DNA from: an uncultured Veillonella sp.
Lineage (GTDB): Bacteria; Bacillota; Negativicutes; Veillonellales; Veillonellaceae
Assembly (NCBI GenBank): GCA_915066865.1
Contig: CAJZEE010000101.1
Span: 1 to 6,071 of the forward strand
Reading direction: 5' to 3'
Length of the DNA stretch: 6,071 bases
Shown here: piece after piece, positions 1 through 5,874 of the stretch
Layout: the number at the start of each line of letters is the position of its first letter
How positions within the stretch are numbered: position 1 is the first letter of the stretch
Made by a program: the position numbers and the translations under genes
The notes under the pieces: model-generated
The model's input: the letters and a program-made list of their open reading frames with translations, nothing else
The model's database searches: none
Told to the model about the DNA's origin: nothing

Positions 1-1
1 T

Positions 2-193
2 GATAATTCTGTTTGTCAATGGAATCAATTTTTAAAGGATTTTTGCGCAGACGAATATAGTAGAAACTATTCGAATAAATTAAAAGTAGCATCTATTATT
101 TGGAAAGAAGTTAGAGATTCAAAAAATGAAAAAATCTATTCAAAGGATCTTTTAAGTGAATATGCATATAAATTAGAAGCGTATCGCAAGTAG
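2..193 (+). CDS. Hypothetical protein, C-terminal fragment (5' end outside window)
   Basis: The frame is open from base 2 to a TAG stop at 191-193, giving 63 residues of the C-terminus of a longer protein. It starts DNSVCQWNQF and ends LEAYRK. The piece is hydrophilic, rich in Lys, Tyr, Ser and Asn, with no membrane segment, cysteine cluster or catalytic motif that I can recognise. It reads as mostly helical, for example around KLKVASIIWKEVRD. The other two forward frames are broken by stops here, and the A+T-rich codon use suits a modestly expressed chromosomal gene. It ends 63 bases before the hairpin at 257-330, which probably terminates it. I do not recognise the family and assign no function. 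That this is a real coding end is likely but not certain, because only a fragment is visible. Confidence 0.6.
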   Translation, partial: DNSVCQWNQFLKDFCADEYSRNYSNKLKVASIIWKEVRDSKNEKIYSKDLLSEYAYKLEAYRK

Positions 194-256
194 AAGTAAC
201 TTGTCATTGCAGAGACGTATGGGAAAACTAGCAATTAAATTTATAATAGAATAATG

Positions 257-330
257 ATAAAAGCACCTTATATCCTATGAGAAGAGTCATTTGTGATGAC
301 TTTTGTAGGTATATAAGGTGCTTTTATTTA
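257..330. terminator. Bidirectional intrinsic terminator between convergent genes
   Basis: A perfect 17-bp outer stem pairs 257-273 (ATAAAAGCACCTTATAT) with 311-327. Above it, 274-278 pairs with 305-309, leaving bulges. The tip is AGTCAT (285-290), loop TTGTG, ATGACT (296-301), extendable through flanking A/T and G/T pairs. The + strand has a U-rich tail (CTTTTATTTATT, 321-332). The minus strand also runs into a U-rich stretch (CTTTTATCATTATTC) on the other side. It lies 63 bases after the stop of the left-hand + strand gene and 22 bases after the stop of the minus-strand membrane-protein gene, so it can end both transcripts. Confidence 0.85.
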
Positions 331-351
331 TTCCTGATTTCTTTATTGATT

Positions 352-771
352 TTATTTTGTTACATCAGGCACTTTCCCAGGATTCATATCGAGGTTTAGA
401 TCTGTGGATTTGAATGGGTGTGGGTTTGCCTCTGGTGGTTGTACTTTGAGTTCTGGATGCAACCATTGTAATTGTTTTAGTTCCCAGTCGTACTTGGCAC
501 CGTCATTTTGTAGCTGACGAATATCTTTTAGGATTTCGTCTAGTTGGTCGCTATGTTTATTAGCCATCCCTTCAAGAATGTAAAGACGACCTGCTACACT
601 GTCGATGGTAGAGCCATCGTGGTCTTCATCGACACGCCATTGTAATTCAGAGATTTGTATTTGCTGGAATATGATAACGATAACCAGCACAATGATAACG
701 CCCCACATGGGCGCTTCTTTAGCTTTCAAAAGGGCTCGCAATTTACATGCGAGCCCAGATGGTTTGTTCAT
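352..771 (-). CDS. Small single-pass membrane protein with coiled-coil-like region, coupled to the LysR gene
   Basis: This encodes 139 residues of unknown function; I recognise no named family. The N-terminus (residues 1-20) is short and basic (KLRALLKAK). One strong membrane helix follows at about residues 22-36 (MWGVIIVLVIVIIF). Residues 38-105 are charged and look helical and coiled-coil-like, and the tail (111-139) is rich in Pro and Asn. By the positive-inside rule the N-terminus is cytoplasmic and the long C-terminal part lies outside the inner membrane. The reading frame is open further upstream, to an ATG at 873. I chose the ATG at 771-769 because it overlaps the regulator's TAA stop as TAATG, has GAGG ten bases upstream (785-782), and the extension would lie wholly inside the lysR gene. 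The overlap implies translational coupling, so the protein is probably made with the regulator. A signal-sensing or anchoring partner is possible but only inferred. Confidence 0.8.
   Translation of the reverse strand: MNKPSGLACKLRALLKAKEAPMWGVIIVLVIVIIFQQIQISELQWRVDEDHDGSTIDSVAGRLYILEGMANKHSDQLDEILKDIRQLQNDGAKYDWELKQLQWLHPELKVQPPEANPHPFKSTDLNLDMNPGKVPDVTK
728..756 (-). promoter_or_regulatory. Terminator-like hairpin just inside the membrane-protein gene
   Basis: On the minus strand a perfect 9-bp G+C-rich stem, GGGCTCGCA (756-748) with TGCGAGCCC (740-732), encloses a 7-base loop and is followed directly by TTTT (731-728). It begins at codon 6 of the membrane-protein gene, 15 bases after the regulator's stop codon. 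The shape is that of a weak intrinsic terminator or attenuator: the U-run is short and is followed by GAAAG. It could lower readthrough from lysR into the downstream gene, or stabilise the 3' end of a lysR-only transcript. The structure is seen directly; the function is inferred. Confidence 0.5.
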
Positions 772-1694
772 TATTGACGATCCTCGAGTTGTAATCCAGG
801 TAATGGTAATTTGGAGTTTACGAAGTCTAACCACAAGCGAGAAGCGTGGGAGAGGTAATGACCCTTTTTCCAAATTACATAAAGGGTATGAATAATTTCA
901 GGTACGAGAGGTCTTACGACAACCTTAGAACCAACCTCCGTATTTTCACCTACCTCAGGGCAGAGGCGAGATGGTAATAATGCAATAGCAAGGTTTGCAC
1001 TAACTGTTTGTAACATGAGATCACGTTGGCTCGTTTCAAACACGATATGCGGTTGGAAGCCGGTGTGTTTACAAGCTTTGATGATTTCATCATGTAAGTT
1101 GAAATCGTCTTTATGCAATACAAAGGATTCATCAGCTAGCATTTCTAAGCGAATTTCTTTTTCTTTTGCCAAAGGGCTAGATTTAGGAATGATAACGGAT
1201 AGTGGGTCACTTGTAAGGTAGAAAGATTCAAATTCTTTAGGGTTTGGTTTAGTACAGATGATGCCAATATCGATTAAACCTTCCTGAACGCTGATCTCAA
1301 CCTTTTTAGAACCTTGTTCGTAGAGTTCCAATTCGATTTGTGGATATACTTTTTTAAATTCACCTAATAACTGGGCAAAAATGGGAGCATCAGTAATTGG
1401 TGGAATACCAATTCTGATGGAACCTTGTTCCAAACGAAACTCGTTTTCAAAATCAGTTTTTAGATGTTCAAACATAAACACAACGCGTTTAGCGTGGGTT
1501 AAGAAGATGGTACCCCCATCAGTAAGTTCTACAGATTTAGCATTACGCATGAAGAGAACAACACCAAGTTCGTCTTCTAAAGCTTTAATTGTACGGCTGA
1601 TTGCAGATTGGGAGATGTGTAAATTCCTTGCAGCCTTACTAAAGCTTTTTTGATCAGCTACTTCAACGAAGTATTTCAAATGATGAAAATCCAT
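771..1694 (-). CDS. LysR-type transcriptional regulator, CidR-like
   Basis: A full-length LysR-family DNA-binding regulator of 307 residues, the usual size for the family. Residues 1-60 form the winged helix-turn-helix, with the signature run SFSKAARNLHISQSAISRTI at 17-36 followed by LEDELGVVLFMR. A linker helix covers about 61-89. The periplasmic-binding-protein-like effector domain starts at GSIRIGIPP (91-99) and runs to about 295. The segments EQGSKKVE (126-133), LHDEIIKAC (200-208) and GFQPHIVFETSQRD (212-225), then VSANLAIALLPSRLC (231-245), resemble the CidR/YwbI branch, which in Staphylococcus and Bacillus responds to pyruvate/acetate overflow. That subfamily placement is from memory of the family, not a search. 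The ATG at 1694-1692 has AGGGGG six bases upstream. The gene is divergent from the pyruvate:ferredoxin oxidoreductase gene, so that gene and its own promoter are the likely targets. The stop overlaps the start of the membrane-protein gene by one base. Confidence 0.93.
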   Translation of the reverse strand: MDFHHLKYFVEVADQKSFSKAARNLHISQSAISRTIKALEDELGVVLFMRNAKSVELTDGGTIFLTHAKRVVFMFEHLKTDFENEFRLEQGSIRIGIPPITDAPIFAQLLGEFKKVYPQIELELYEQGSKKVEISVQEGLIDIGIICTKPNPKEFESFYLTSDPLSVIIPKSSPLAKEKEIRLEMLADESFVLHKDDFNLHDEIIKACKHTGFQPHIVFETSQRDLMLQTVSANLAIALLPSRLCPEVGENTEVGSKVVVRPLVPEIIHTLYVIWKKGHYLSHASRLWLDFVNSKLPLPGLQLEDRQ

Positions 1695-1700
1695 AATTAA

Positions 1701-1706
1701 CCCCCT
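1701..1706 (-). promoter_or_regulatory. Ribosome binding site of the LysR gene
   Basis: AGGGGG on the minus strand, six bases before the ATG at 1694-1692. It is a one-base variant of AGGAGG and supports this start. The chosen ATG also gives the standard LysR N-terminus (MDFHHLKYFVEVA). Confidence 0.65.
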
Positions 1707-1720
1707 AAAAATAAAACTTG

Positions 1721-1750
1721 GTTATAGGACGTGACCTAACTAAATGAGAA
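1721..1750 (-). promoter_or_regulatory. Candidate promoter for the LysR gene
   Basis: On the minus strand, TTCTCA (1750-1745, four of six matches to the -35 consensus) lies 18 bases from TATAAC (1726-1721, five of six matches to -10). This would start transcription near 1714 and leave a leader of about 20 bases. The repeated TAG(T/C)TATTACT motif begins immediately upstream at 1751, a position suited to autoregulation. The match is moderate and untested. Confidence 0.4.
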
Positions 1751-1790
1751 TAGTTATTACTGTAATGCAATTAGCTATTACTTTATGTAA
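1751..1790. promoter_or_regulatory. Candidate LysR-type operator: 21-bp-phased direct repeat with a T-N11-A box
   Basis: TAGTTATTACT (1751-1761) recurs as TAGCTATTACT (1772-1782) with one mismatch, exactly 21 bases apart, about two helical turns. Each copy overlaps a small dyad: ATTAC-T-GTAAT (1756-1766) in the first, and TTAC-TTTAT-GTAA (1778-1790) in the second. The second dyad also fits the T-N11-A box typical of LysR-type proteins. The site abuts the candidate lysR promoter in the divergent region. The sequence pattern is plain; binding by the neighbouring regulator is inferred. Confidence 0.45.
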
Positions 1791-1833
1791 AGCATGGATA
1801 GCAATATTGGCAAAGCGACAGTCACTGTATGTG

Positions 1834-1863
1834 TTGCGTTGATAGGGCCCAGCACGTTATAAT
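1834..1863 (+). promoter_or_regulatory. Candidate distal promoter toward the oxidoreductase gene
   Basis: A perfect -10 hexamer TATAAT (1858-1863) lies 18 bases after a weak -35 TTGCGT (1834-1839, matching only TTG). Transcripts would start near 1870, carry a leader of about 210 bases and include the large inverted repeat at 1938-1978. It is secondary to the candidate at 1997-2025. Confidence 0.3.
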
Positions 1864-1867
1864 TAGC

Positions 1868-1894
1868 ATATAGGGCTATATCAAGTTATGATAT
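1868..1894. repeat. Two overlapping palindromes in the divergent regulatory region
   Basis: ATATAG-GG-CTATAT (1868-1881) is a perfect 6-2-6 palindrome. Its right end overlaps ATATC-AAGTTAT-GATAT (1878-1894), a perfect 5-7-5 palindrome. Such overlapping dyads between divergent promoters are typical of protein-binding sites, but short A+T-rich palindromes also arise by chance. No binding protein can be named. Confidence 0.35.
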
Positions 1895-1906
1895 TAGGAA
1901 TTATGG

Positions 1907-1921
1907 TTGTGCCCATCACAA
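1907..1921. promoter_or_regulatory. TTGTG-N5-CACAA dyad, possible operator
   Basis: A perfect dyad of TTGTG (1907-1911) and CACAA (1917-1921) around CCCAT. The half-sites match those of the redox regulator Rex, but Rex sites have an 8-base centre between these half-sites and this one has 5, so the spacing argues against Rex. It may be a site for another regulator, or chance. Confidence 0.3.
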
Positions 1922-1937
1922 AAAAGTATGCTCACAC

Positions 1938-1978
1938 ATAATGCCATATTATATATAACATATATATTATTGCATTAT
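1938..1978. repeat. 41-bp AT-rich near-perfect inverted repeat upstream of the oxidoreductase gene
   Basis: The 19-base arms 1938-1956 and 1960-1978 pair at 17 positions around a 3-base centre (AAC, 1957-1959). The arm core is TAATGC-N-ATA-N-TATATAT. The outer part TAATGC(A/C)A also occurs at 1763-1770 beside the regulator's promoter. A T6 run (1978-1983) follows on the + strand. It could be an operator, a cruciform-prone element, or an attenuator hairpin for transcripts from the distal promoter. It sits just upstream of the proximal -35 at 1997. Confidence 0.55.
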
Positions 1979-1996
1979 TTTTTCATGTGCGCAAGT

Positions 1997-2025
1997 TTGT
2001 AATGGTTGTTATTCCTAAACATAAT
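1997..2025 (+). promoter_or_regulatory. Candidate proximal promoter of the oxidoreductase gene
   Basis: TTGTAA (1997-2002, four of six matches to TTGACA) and CATAAT (2020-2025, five of six matches to TATAAT) are separated by the optimal 17 bases. The predicted start is near 2032, leaving a leader of about 49 bases to the ATG at 2081. The 41-bp inverted repeat ends about 19 bases upstream of the -35, a usual place for an activator site. Confidence 0.5.
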
Positions 2026-2031
2026 GATAGA

Positions 2032-2070
2032 TTAAGCAAGTGTTCTATTTTTGCTAAATGCTTAAGGAGG
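2032..2070 (+). promoter_or_regulatory. Leader with strong Shine-Dalgarno and overlapping inverted repeat
   Basis: AAGGAGG (2064-2070) lies ten bases before the ATG at 2081 and is a near-ideal ribosome binding site. TTAAGCA (2032-2038) is the exact complement of TGCTTAA (2059-2065), whose last two bases are the first two of the Shine-Dalgarno. A competing small stem pairs AGCAA (2035-2039) with TTGCT (2051-2055). The two stems exclude each other. Both are weak, so the ribosome site is certain and structural control is only possible. Confidence 0.6.
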
Positions 2071-2080
2071 CAATAATCAC

Positions 2081-5000
2081 ATGAGTCGTAAATTTAAAAC
2101 TATGGACGGCAACCAAGCGGCTGCTCACGTTTCTTATGGTTTTACAGAAGTTGCTGCGATTTATCCAATCACTCCATCTTCTCCAATGCCAGAACACATT
2201 GATGAATGGGCTGCATCTGGTCGAAAAAACATCTTCGGCAACACTGTTCAAGTTGTAGAAATGCAATCTGAAGCAGGTGCTGCTGCTGCAACCCACGGTT
2301 CTTTACAAGCTGGTGCATTAACAACAACTTTCACATCTTCCCAAGGTTTGTTATTGATGCTTCCTAACTTATATAAAGTAGCAGGCGAATTACTTCCAGG
2401 TGTATTCCAAGTAGCTGCTCGTGCATTGGCTGCACATGCTTTGGCTATCTTTGGTGACCACCAAGACGTAATGGCTGCTCGTGCAGCTGGCTGTGCTATG
2501 TTAGCTGAATCCTCTGTACAAGAAGTAATGGACTTGTCCGCTGTAGCTCACTTGACAGCTATTAAAACTCGCGTACCTTTCATCAACTTCTTTGACGGTT
2601 TCCGTACATCCCACGAAATTCAAAAAATTCAAATCTGGGACTATGAAGATTTAAAACCATTGGTTGACATGGATGCTGTTAAAGCTTTCCGTAAAAATGC
2701 TTTGAATCCAGATGCTCCTGTAACTCGTGGTACTGCTGAAAACCCTGACGTTTACTTCCAACATCGTGAAGCATCCAACAAATTCTACTTGAACGTTCCT
2801 GACGTTGTAGAACACTACATGAACGAAGTTAACAAATTGGCAGGTACTAACTACCAATTGTTCAACTACCATGGTGCTCCTGATGCTACTGACGTTGTTG
2901 TAACTATGGGCTCTTCCGCTCAAGTTGTAGAATCCACTGTTGATTACCTCAACAAATTGGGCCGCAAAGTTGGTTTTATCAACGTTCATTTGTTCCGCCC
3001 ATTCGCAACAGATCGTTTGTTGAAAGCTCTTCCTAAAACTGTAGAACGCATTGCAGTTCTTGACCGTACTAAAGAACCAGGTGCTTTGGCTGAACCATTG
3101 TTCTTAGACGTACAAGCAGCTGTAGTTGACGGTGGCCGTAATGTAAAAGTTATCGCTGGTCGTTATGGTTTGAGCTCCAAAGACGTTATCCCTGCAGATA
3201 TCGTTGCTGTATTCGATAACTTAGCTGCTGAAAATGGCAAGAAATTCTTCACATTGGGTATCAATGATGATGTTACATTCTTGTCCTTAGATCGTGCTGA
3301 AGGCGTAGAAGTTGAAACTCCAGGCTTGACTGAATGTAAATTCTGGGGCTTCGGTTCTGACGGTACAGTTGGTGCGAATAAATCCGCTATCAAAATCATC
3401 GGTGACCACACTGATATGTATGCTCAAGCATACTTTGACTACGACTCCAAAAAATCTGGTGGCGTAACAATGTCTCACCTTCGTTTTGGTAAAAACCCAA
3501 TCAACTTGCCTTACTTGATTACTGAACCTCAATTCGTAGCATGTCACCGTCAATCTTATGTACATGAATACGACTTGATTCGCGGCATCAAAAAAGGCGG
3601 TACATTCTTATTGAACTGTACTTGGTCTCCTGAAGAATTGGATGAACATTTACCTGCTAAATTACGTCGTCAAATCGCAGAAAAAGAATTGAACTTCTAC
3701 ATCATCAATGCTGCGAAAATCGCTTCCGAAATCGGTTTGGGCGGTCGTATCAACATGGTAACGCAAGCTGCATTCTTCAAATTGACTGAAATCATCCCGG
3801 TAGATGATGCTGTTAAATACCTTAAAGAATCCGTAGTAACTTCTTACGGTAAAAAAGGTCAAAATATTGTTGACATGAACAATGCTGCTATCGATCAAGG
3901 TGTTAACGCTTTGGTAAAAGTAGATGTTCCTGCTAGCTGGAAAGACGCAGTAGATGATGGCAATCATGCAGTTAAACCTGGTTGCGAATCTTGCCCATCC
4001 TTCGTTCAAAATATTGCACAACCAATCAATGCACAAGCTGGTTATGATCTTCCTGTATCCACATTCTCTGGCTATGAAGATGGTACATTGCCTGCTGGTA
4101 CTGCTAAATTCGAAAAACGCGGTCCTGCATTGTTCGTTCCAAAATGGTTGCCTGAAAACTGTATTCAATGTAACCAATGTTCCTTCGTATGTCCACATGC
4201 TACAATTCGTCCAATTTTGGCAACTGAAGCAGAAGTGGCTGCAGCTCCAGAACATTTCGATACAATCCCTGCATTGGGCGCTAAAGACCTTCAATTCCGT
4301 ATCGCTGTATCCCCATTAGATTGCTTGGGTTGCGGTAACTGTGTTGATATTTGTCCAGCTCCTAAGGGCAAAGCTATCGTGATGACATCCATCGATACTG
4401 AAATCGAACAAGCTGAAGCTTGGAACTATGGTGTTAACCTTCCTGTAAAAGAAAACCCTATGAAGAAGGAAACTGTTAAGGGTTCCCAATTTGAACAACC
4501 ATTGTTCGAATTCTCCGGTGCTTGCGCAGGTTGTGGTGAAACTCCTTACGCTAAATTGTTAACTCAATTGTTCGGTGACCGTATGATGATTGCCAATGCA
4601 ACTGGTTGTGCCTCTATCTGGGGTGCTTCCATGCCTGCATCTCCATACACAACTAACCAACAAGGTCATGGTCCTTCTTGGGCAAACTCCTTGTTCGAAG
4701 ATAATGCTGAGTATGGTTATGGTATGTACATCGGCGTTAAGAAAATTCGTCAACAATTAGTAGAATTGGCTTCTAAAGCAGTTGAAACTACTACTGGCGA
4801 ATTGAAAGAAGCTTTGGAACAATGGATTGAATTTGCTAACCTTGGTGCAGCTACTCGTCAACGTTCCGAACGTCTAGTAGCAGCTATCGAAGCTGAAGGC
4901 GCTACAACTCCTGAATTGAAAGAAATTCTTGAGAAAAAACAATTCTTAATCAAACGTTCCCACTGGATCTTCGGTGGTGACGGTTGGGCATATGATATCG

Positions 5001-5617
5001 GCTTCGGCGGTGTTGACCATGTATTAGCTTCTGGCGAAGACATCAACATCTTCGTATTCGATACAGAAGTATATTCCAACACTGGTGGTCAAGCTTCCAA
5101 ATCCACTAATGTAGCAGCAGTTGCACAATTCGCAGCTTCTGGTAAACGTACTAAGAAGAAAGACCTTGGCATGATGGCTATGTCTTATGGTTATGTATAC
5201 GTAGCACAAGTAGCTATGGGTGCAGATAAAAACCAATTGATGAAAGCTGTTGCAGAAGCTGAAGCATATCCAGGTCCATCCTTGATTATCGCTTACAGCC
5301 CATGTATCAACCATGGTATCAAAGCTGGTATGGGTAAAGCTCAAGAAGAACAACGTAAAGCAGTTGCAGCTGGTTACTGGGATCTTTACAGATACAACCC
5401 TCAACTTAAAGAAGCAGGTAAAAATCCATTCTCCTTGGATTCCAAAGAACCAACTGAAAGCTTCCAAGACTTCCTTAAAGGTGAAGTACGTTACGCTTCC
5501 TTGGCTAAAGCGGCTCCAGATGTGGCAGAAGAATTGTTCGCTAAAACTGAACAAGATGCTAAAGAACGTCGCTTAAGCTATGTTCGTTTACAAAAAGGTT
5601 TTGAAGACGTAAAATAA
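2081..5617 (+). CDS. nifJ: Pyruvate:ferredoxin (flavodoxin) oxidoreductase, single-chain
   Basis: A cytoplasmic homodimer-type enzyme converting pyruvate and CoA to acetyl-CoA and CO2 while reducing ferredoxin or flavodoxin. The 1178-residue chain is intact. Domain I carries YPITPSS (28-34) with Thr31, Glu64 and Arg114 at the active-site positions known in the Desulfovibrio africanus enzyme. AVLDRTKEPGA (325-335) is in domain II, and the gamma-type motif GFGSDGTVGANK (423-434) opens domain III. Two 4Fe-4S ferredoxin motifs have cysteines 694/697/700/704 and 748/751/754/758. Proximal-cluster cysteines are 815, 818, 843 and 1075. The thiamine-diphosphate motif spans GDGWAYDIG (966-974) to NTGGQ (1000-1004). 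The C-terminal domain VII linked to oxygen protection in D. africanus (1232 residues) is absent, so an oxygen-labile enzyme is expected. There is no NADPH-reductase fusion. Codon use is strongly biased (Arg mostly CGT/CGC), suggesting very high expression. The gene appears monocistronic, with its own promoter region and terminator, and is divergent from a CidR-like regulator. Confidence 0.98.
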   Translation: MSRKFKTMDGNQAAAHVSYGFTEVAAIYPITPSSPMPEHIDEWAASGRKNIFGNTVQVVEMQSEAGAAAATHGSLQAGALTTTFTSSQGLLLMLPNLYKVAGELLPGVFQVAARALAAHALAIFGDHQDVMAARAAGCAMLAESSVQEVMDLSAVAHLTAIKTRVPFINFFDGFRTSHEIQKIQIWDYEDLKPLVDMDAVKAFRKNALNPDAPVTRGTAENPDVYFQHREASNKFYLNVPDVVEHYMNEVNKLAGTNYQLFNYHGAPDATDVVVTMGSSAQVVESTVDYLNKLGRKVGFINVHLFRPFATDRLLKALPKTVERIAVLDRTKEPGALAEPLFLDVQAAVVDGGRNVKVIAGRYGLSSKDVIPADIVAVFDNLAAENGKKFFTLGINDDVTFLSLDRAEGVEVETPGLTECKFWGFGSDGTVGANKSAIKIIGDHTDMYAQAYFDYDSKKSGGVTMSHLRFGKNPINLPYLITEPQFVACHRQSYVHEYDLIRGIKKGGTFLLNCTWSPEELDEHLPAKLRRQIAEKELNFYIINAAKIASEIGLGGRINMVTQAAFFKLTEIIPVDDAVKYLKESVVTSYGKKGQNIVDMNNAAIDQGVNALVKVDVPASWKDAVDDGNHAVKPGCESCPSFVQNIAQPINAQAGYDLPVSTFSGYEDGTLPAGTAKFEKRGPALFVPKWLPENCIQCNQCSFVCPHATIRPILATEAEVAAAPEHFDTIPALGAKDLQFRIAVSPLDCLGCGNCVDICPAPKGKAIVMTSIDTEIEQAEAWNYGVNLPVKENPMKKETVKGSQFEQPLFEFSGACAGCGETPYAKLLTQLFGDRMMIANATGCASIWGASMPASPYTTNQQGHGPSWANSLFEDNAEYGYGMYIGVKKIRQQLVELASKAVETTTGELKEALEQWIEFANLGAATRQRSERLVAAIEAEGATTPELKEILEKKQFLIKRSHWIFGGDGWAYDIGFGGVDHVLASGEDINIFVFDTEVYSNTGGQASKSTNVAAVAQFAASGKRTKKKDLGMMAMSYGYVYVAQVAMGADKNQLMKAVAEAEAYPGPSLIIAYSPCINHGIKAGMGKAQEEQRKAVAAGYWDLYRYNPQLKEAGKNPFSLDSKEPTESFQDFLKGEVRYASLAKAAPDVAEELFAKTEQDAKERRLSYVRLQKGFEDVK

Positions 5618-5645
5618 TTCGTTATTTAACGACTGAAAACTATAT

Positions 5646-5673
5646 GAGGCACCCTTTCGAGGGTGCCTCTTTT
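5646..5673 (+). terminator. Intrinsic terminator of the oxidoreductase gene
   Basis: A perfect 10-bp G+C-rich stem, GAGGCACCCT (5646-5655) with AGGGTGCCTC (5660-5669), is closed by the very stable TTCG tetraloop and followed by TTTT (5670-5673). It begins 28 bases after the TAA stop. This is a textbook Rho-independent terminator and indicates the oxidoreductase mRNA ends here. Confidence 0.95.
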
Positions 5674-5795
5674 GTATGTAAATTTGGTTTTCTAAATATC
5701 ATATTAAGTATCTTCCATAAATCAGTTATAGTGCTAGTTGCTATTGTATTACTTACGTATTAACTGCTTAAAACATAGGTAATATACTAGGAATT

Positions 5796-5804
5796 TGGTA
5801 TAAT
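5796..5804 (+). promoter_or_regulatory. Extended -10 promoter for the methyltransferase gene
   Basis: TGGTATAAT is a perfect extended -10 element (TG-N-TATAAT). No good -35 is found at 16-18 bases, which extended -10 promoters tolerate. Transcription would start near 5811, giving a leader of about 64 bases. The rest of the spacer 5674-5795 is A+T-rich, and I see no gene or strong structure in it. Confidence 0.6.
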
Positions 5805-5864
5805 GATAAGGAGTCATGCATAATTTTAGCAATACATATTTTGGATAATTCTAATATTAAATAT

Positions 5865-5869
5865 AGAGG
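5865..5869 (+). promoter_or_regulatory. Ribosome binding site of the methyltransferase gene
   Basis: AGAGG ends five bases before the ATG at 5875. The spacing is slightly short but workable. It selects this ATG over the in-frame ATGs at codons 8 and 13, which lack such a site. Confidence 0.6.
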
Positions 5870-5874
5870 TACAT

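Noticed and set aside
194..256. A possible small gene or RNA between the left-hand gene and the terminator.
   Set aside because: It is only 63 A+T-rich bases with no promoter, ribosome site or structure of its own; it is best read as a 3' untranslated region.
772..873. An upstream in-frame ATG at 873 would extend the small membrane protein by 34 residues.
   Set aside because: The extension lies entirely within the LysR coding sequence in another frame and would bury the membrane helix behind an unlikely N-terminus. The ATG at 771 has the TAATG overlap and a GAGG upstream.
605..895. A 96-codon + strand open frame across the membrane-protein and LysR genes.
   Set aside because: It is antisense to two well-supported genes, has no recognisable motif, and its composition is that of a mirror frame.
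1907..1921. A Rex redox-regulator site.
   Set aside because: The half-sites TTGTG/CACAA match, but the centre is 5 bases instead of the 8 expected between them, so I list it only as an unassigned dyad.
3662..4294. A 210-codon open frame on the minus strand inside the oxidoreductase gene, plus other antisense frames there.
   Set aside because: They are antisense shadows of a strongly codon-biased gene. The translations are rich in Cys, Phe and Ser with no domain logic, and I see no promoter or ribosome site supporting them.
5808..5848. A possible 10-residue leader peptide starting at ATG 5816 after AAGGAG.
   Set aside because: AAGGAG is only two bases from that ATG and overlaps the predicted transcription start near 5811, so it would probably not be a working ribosome site. 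The peptide shows no run of regulatory codons.
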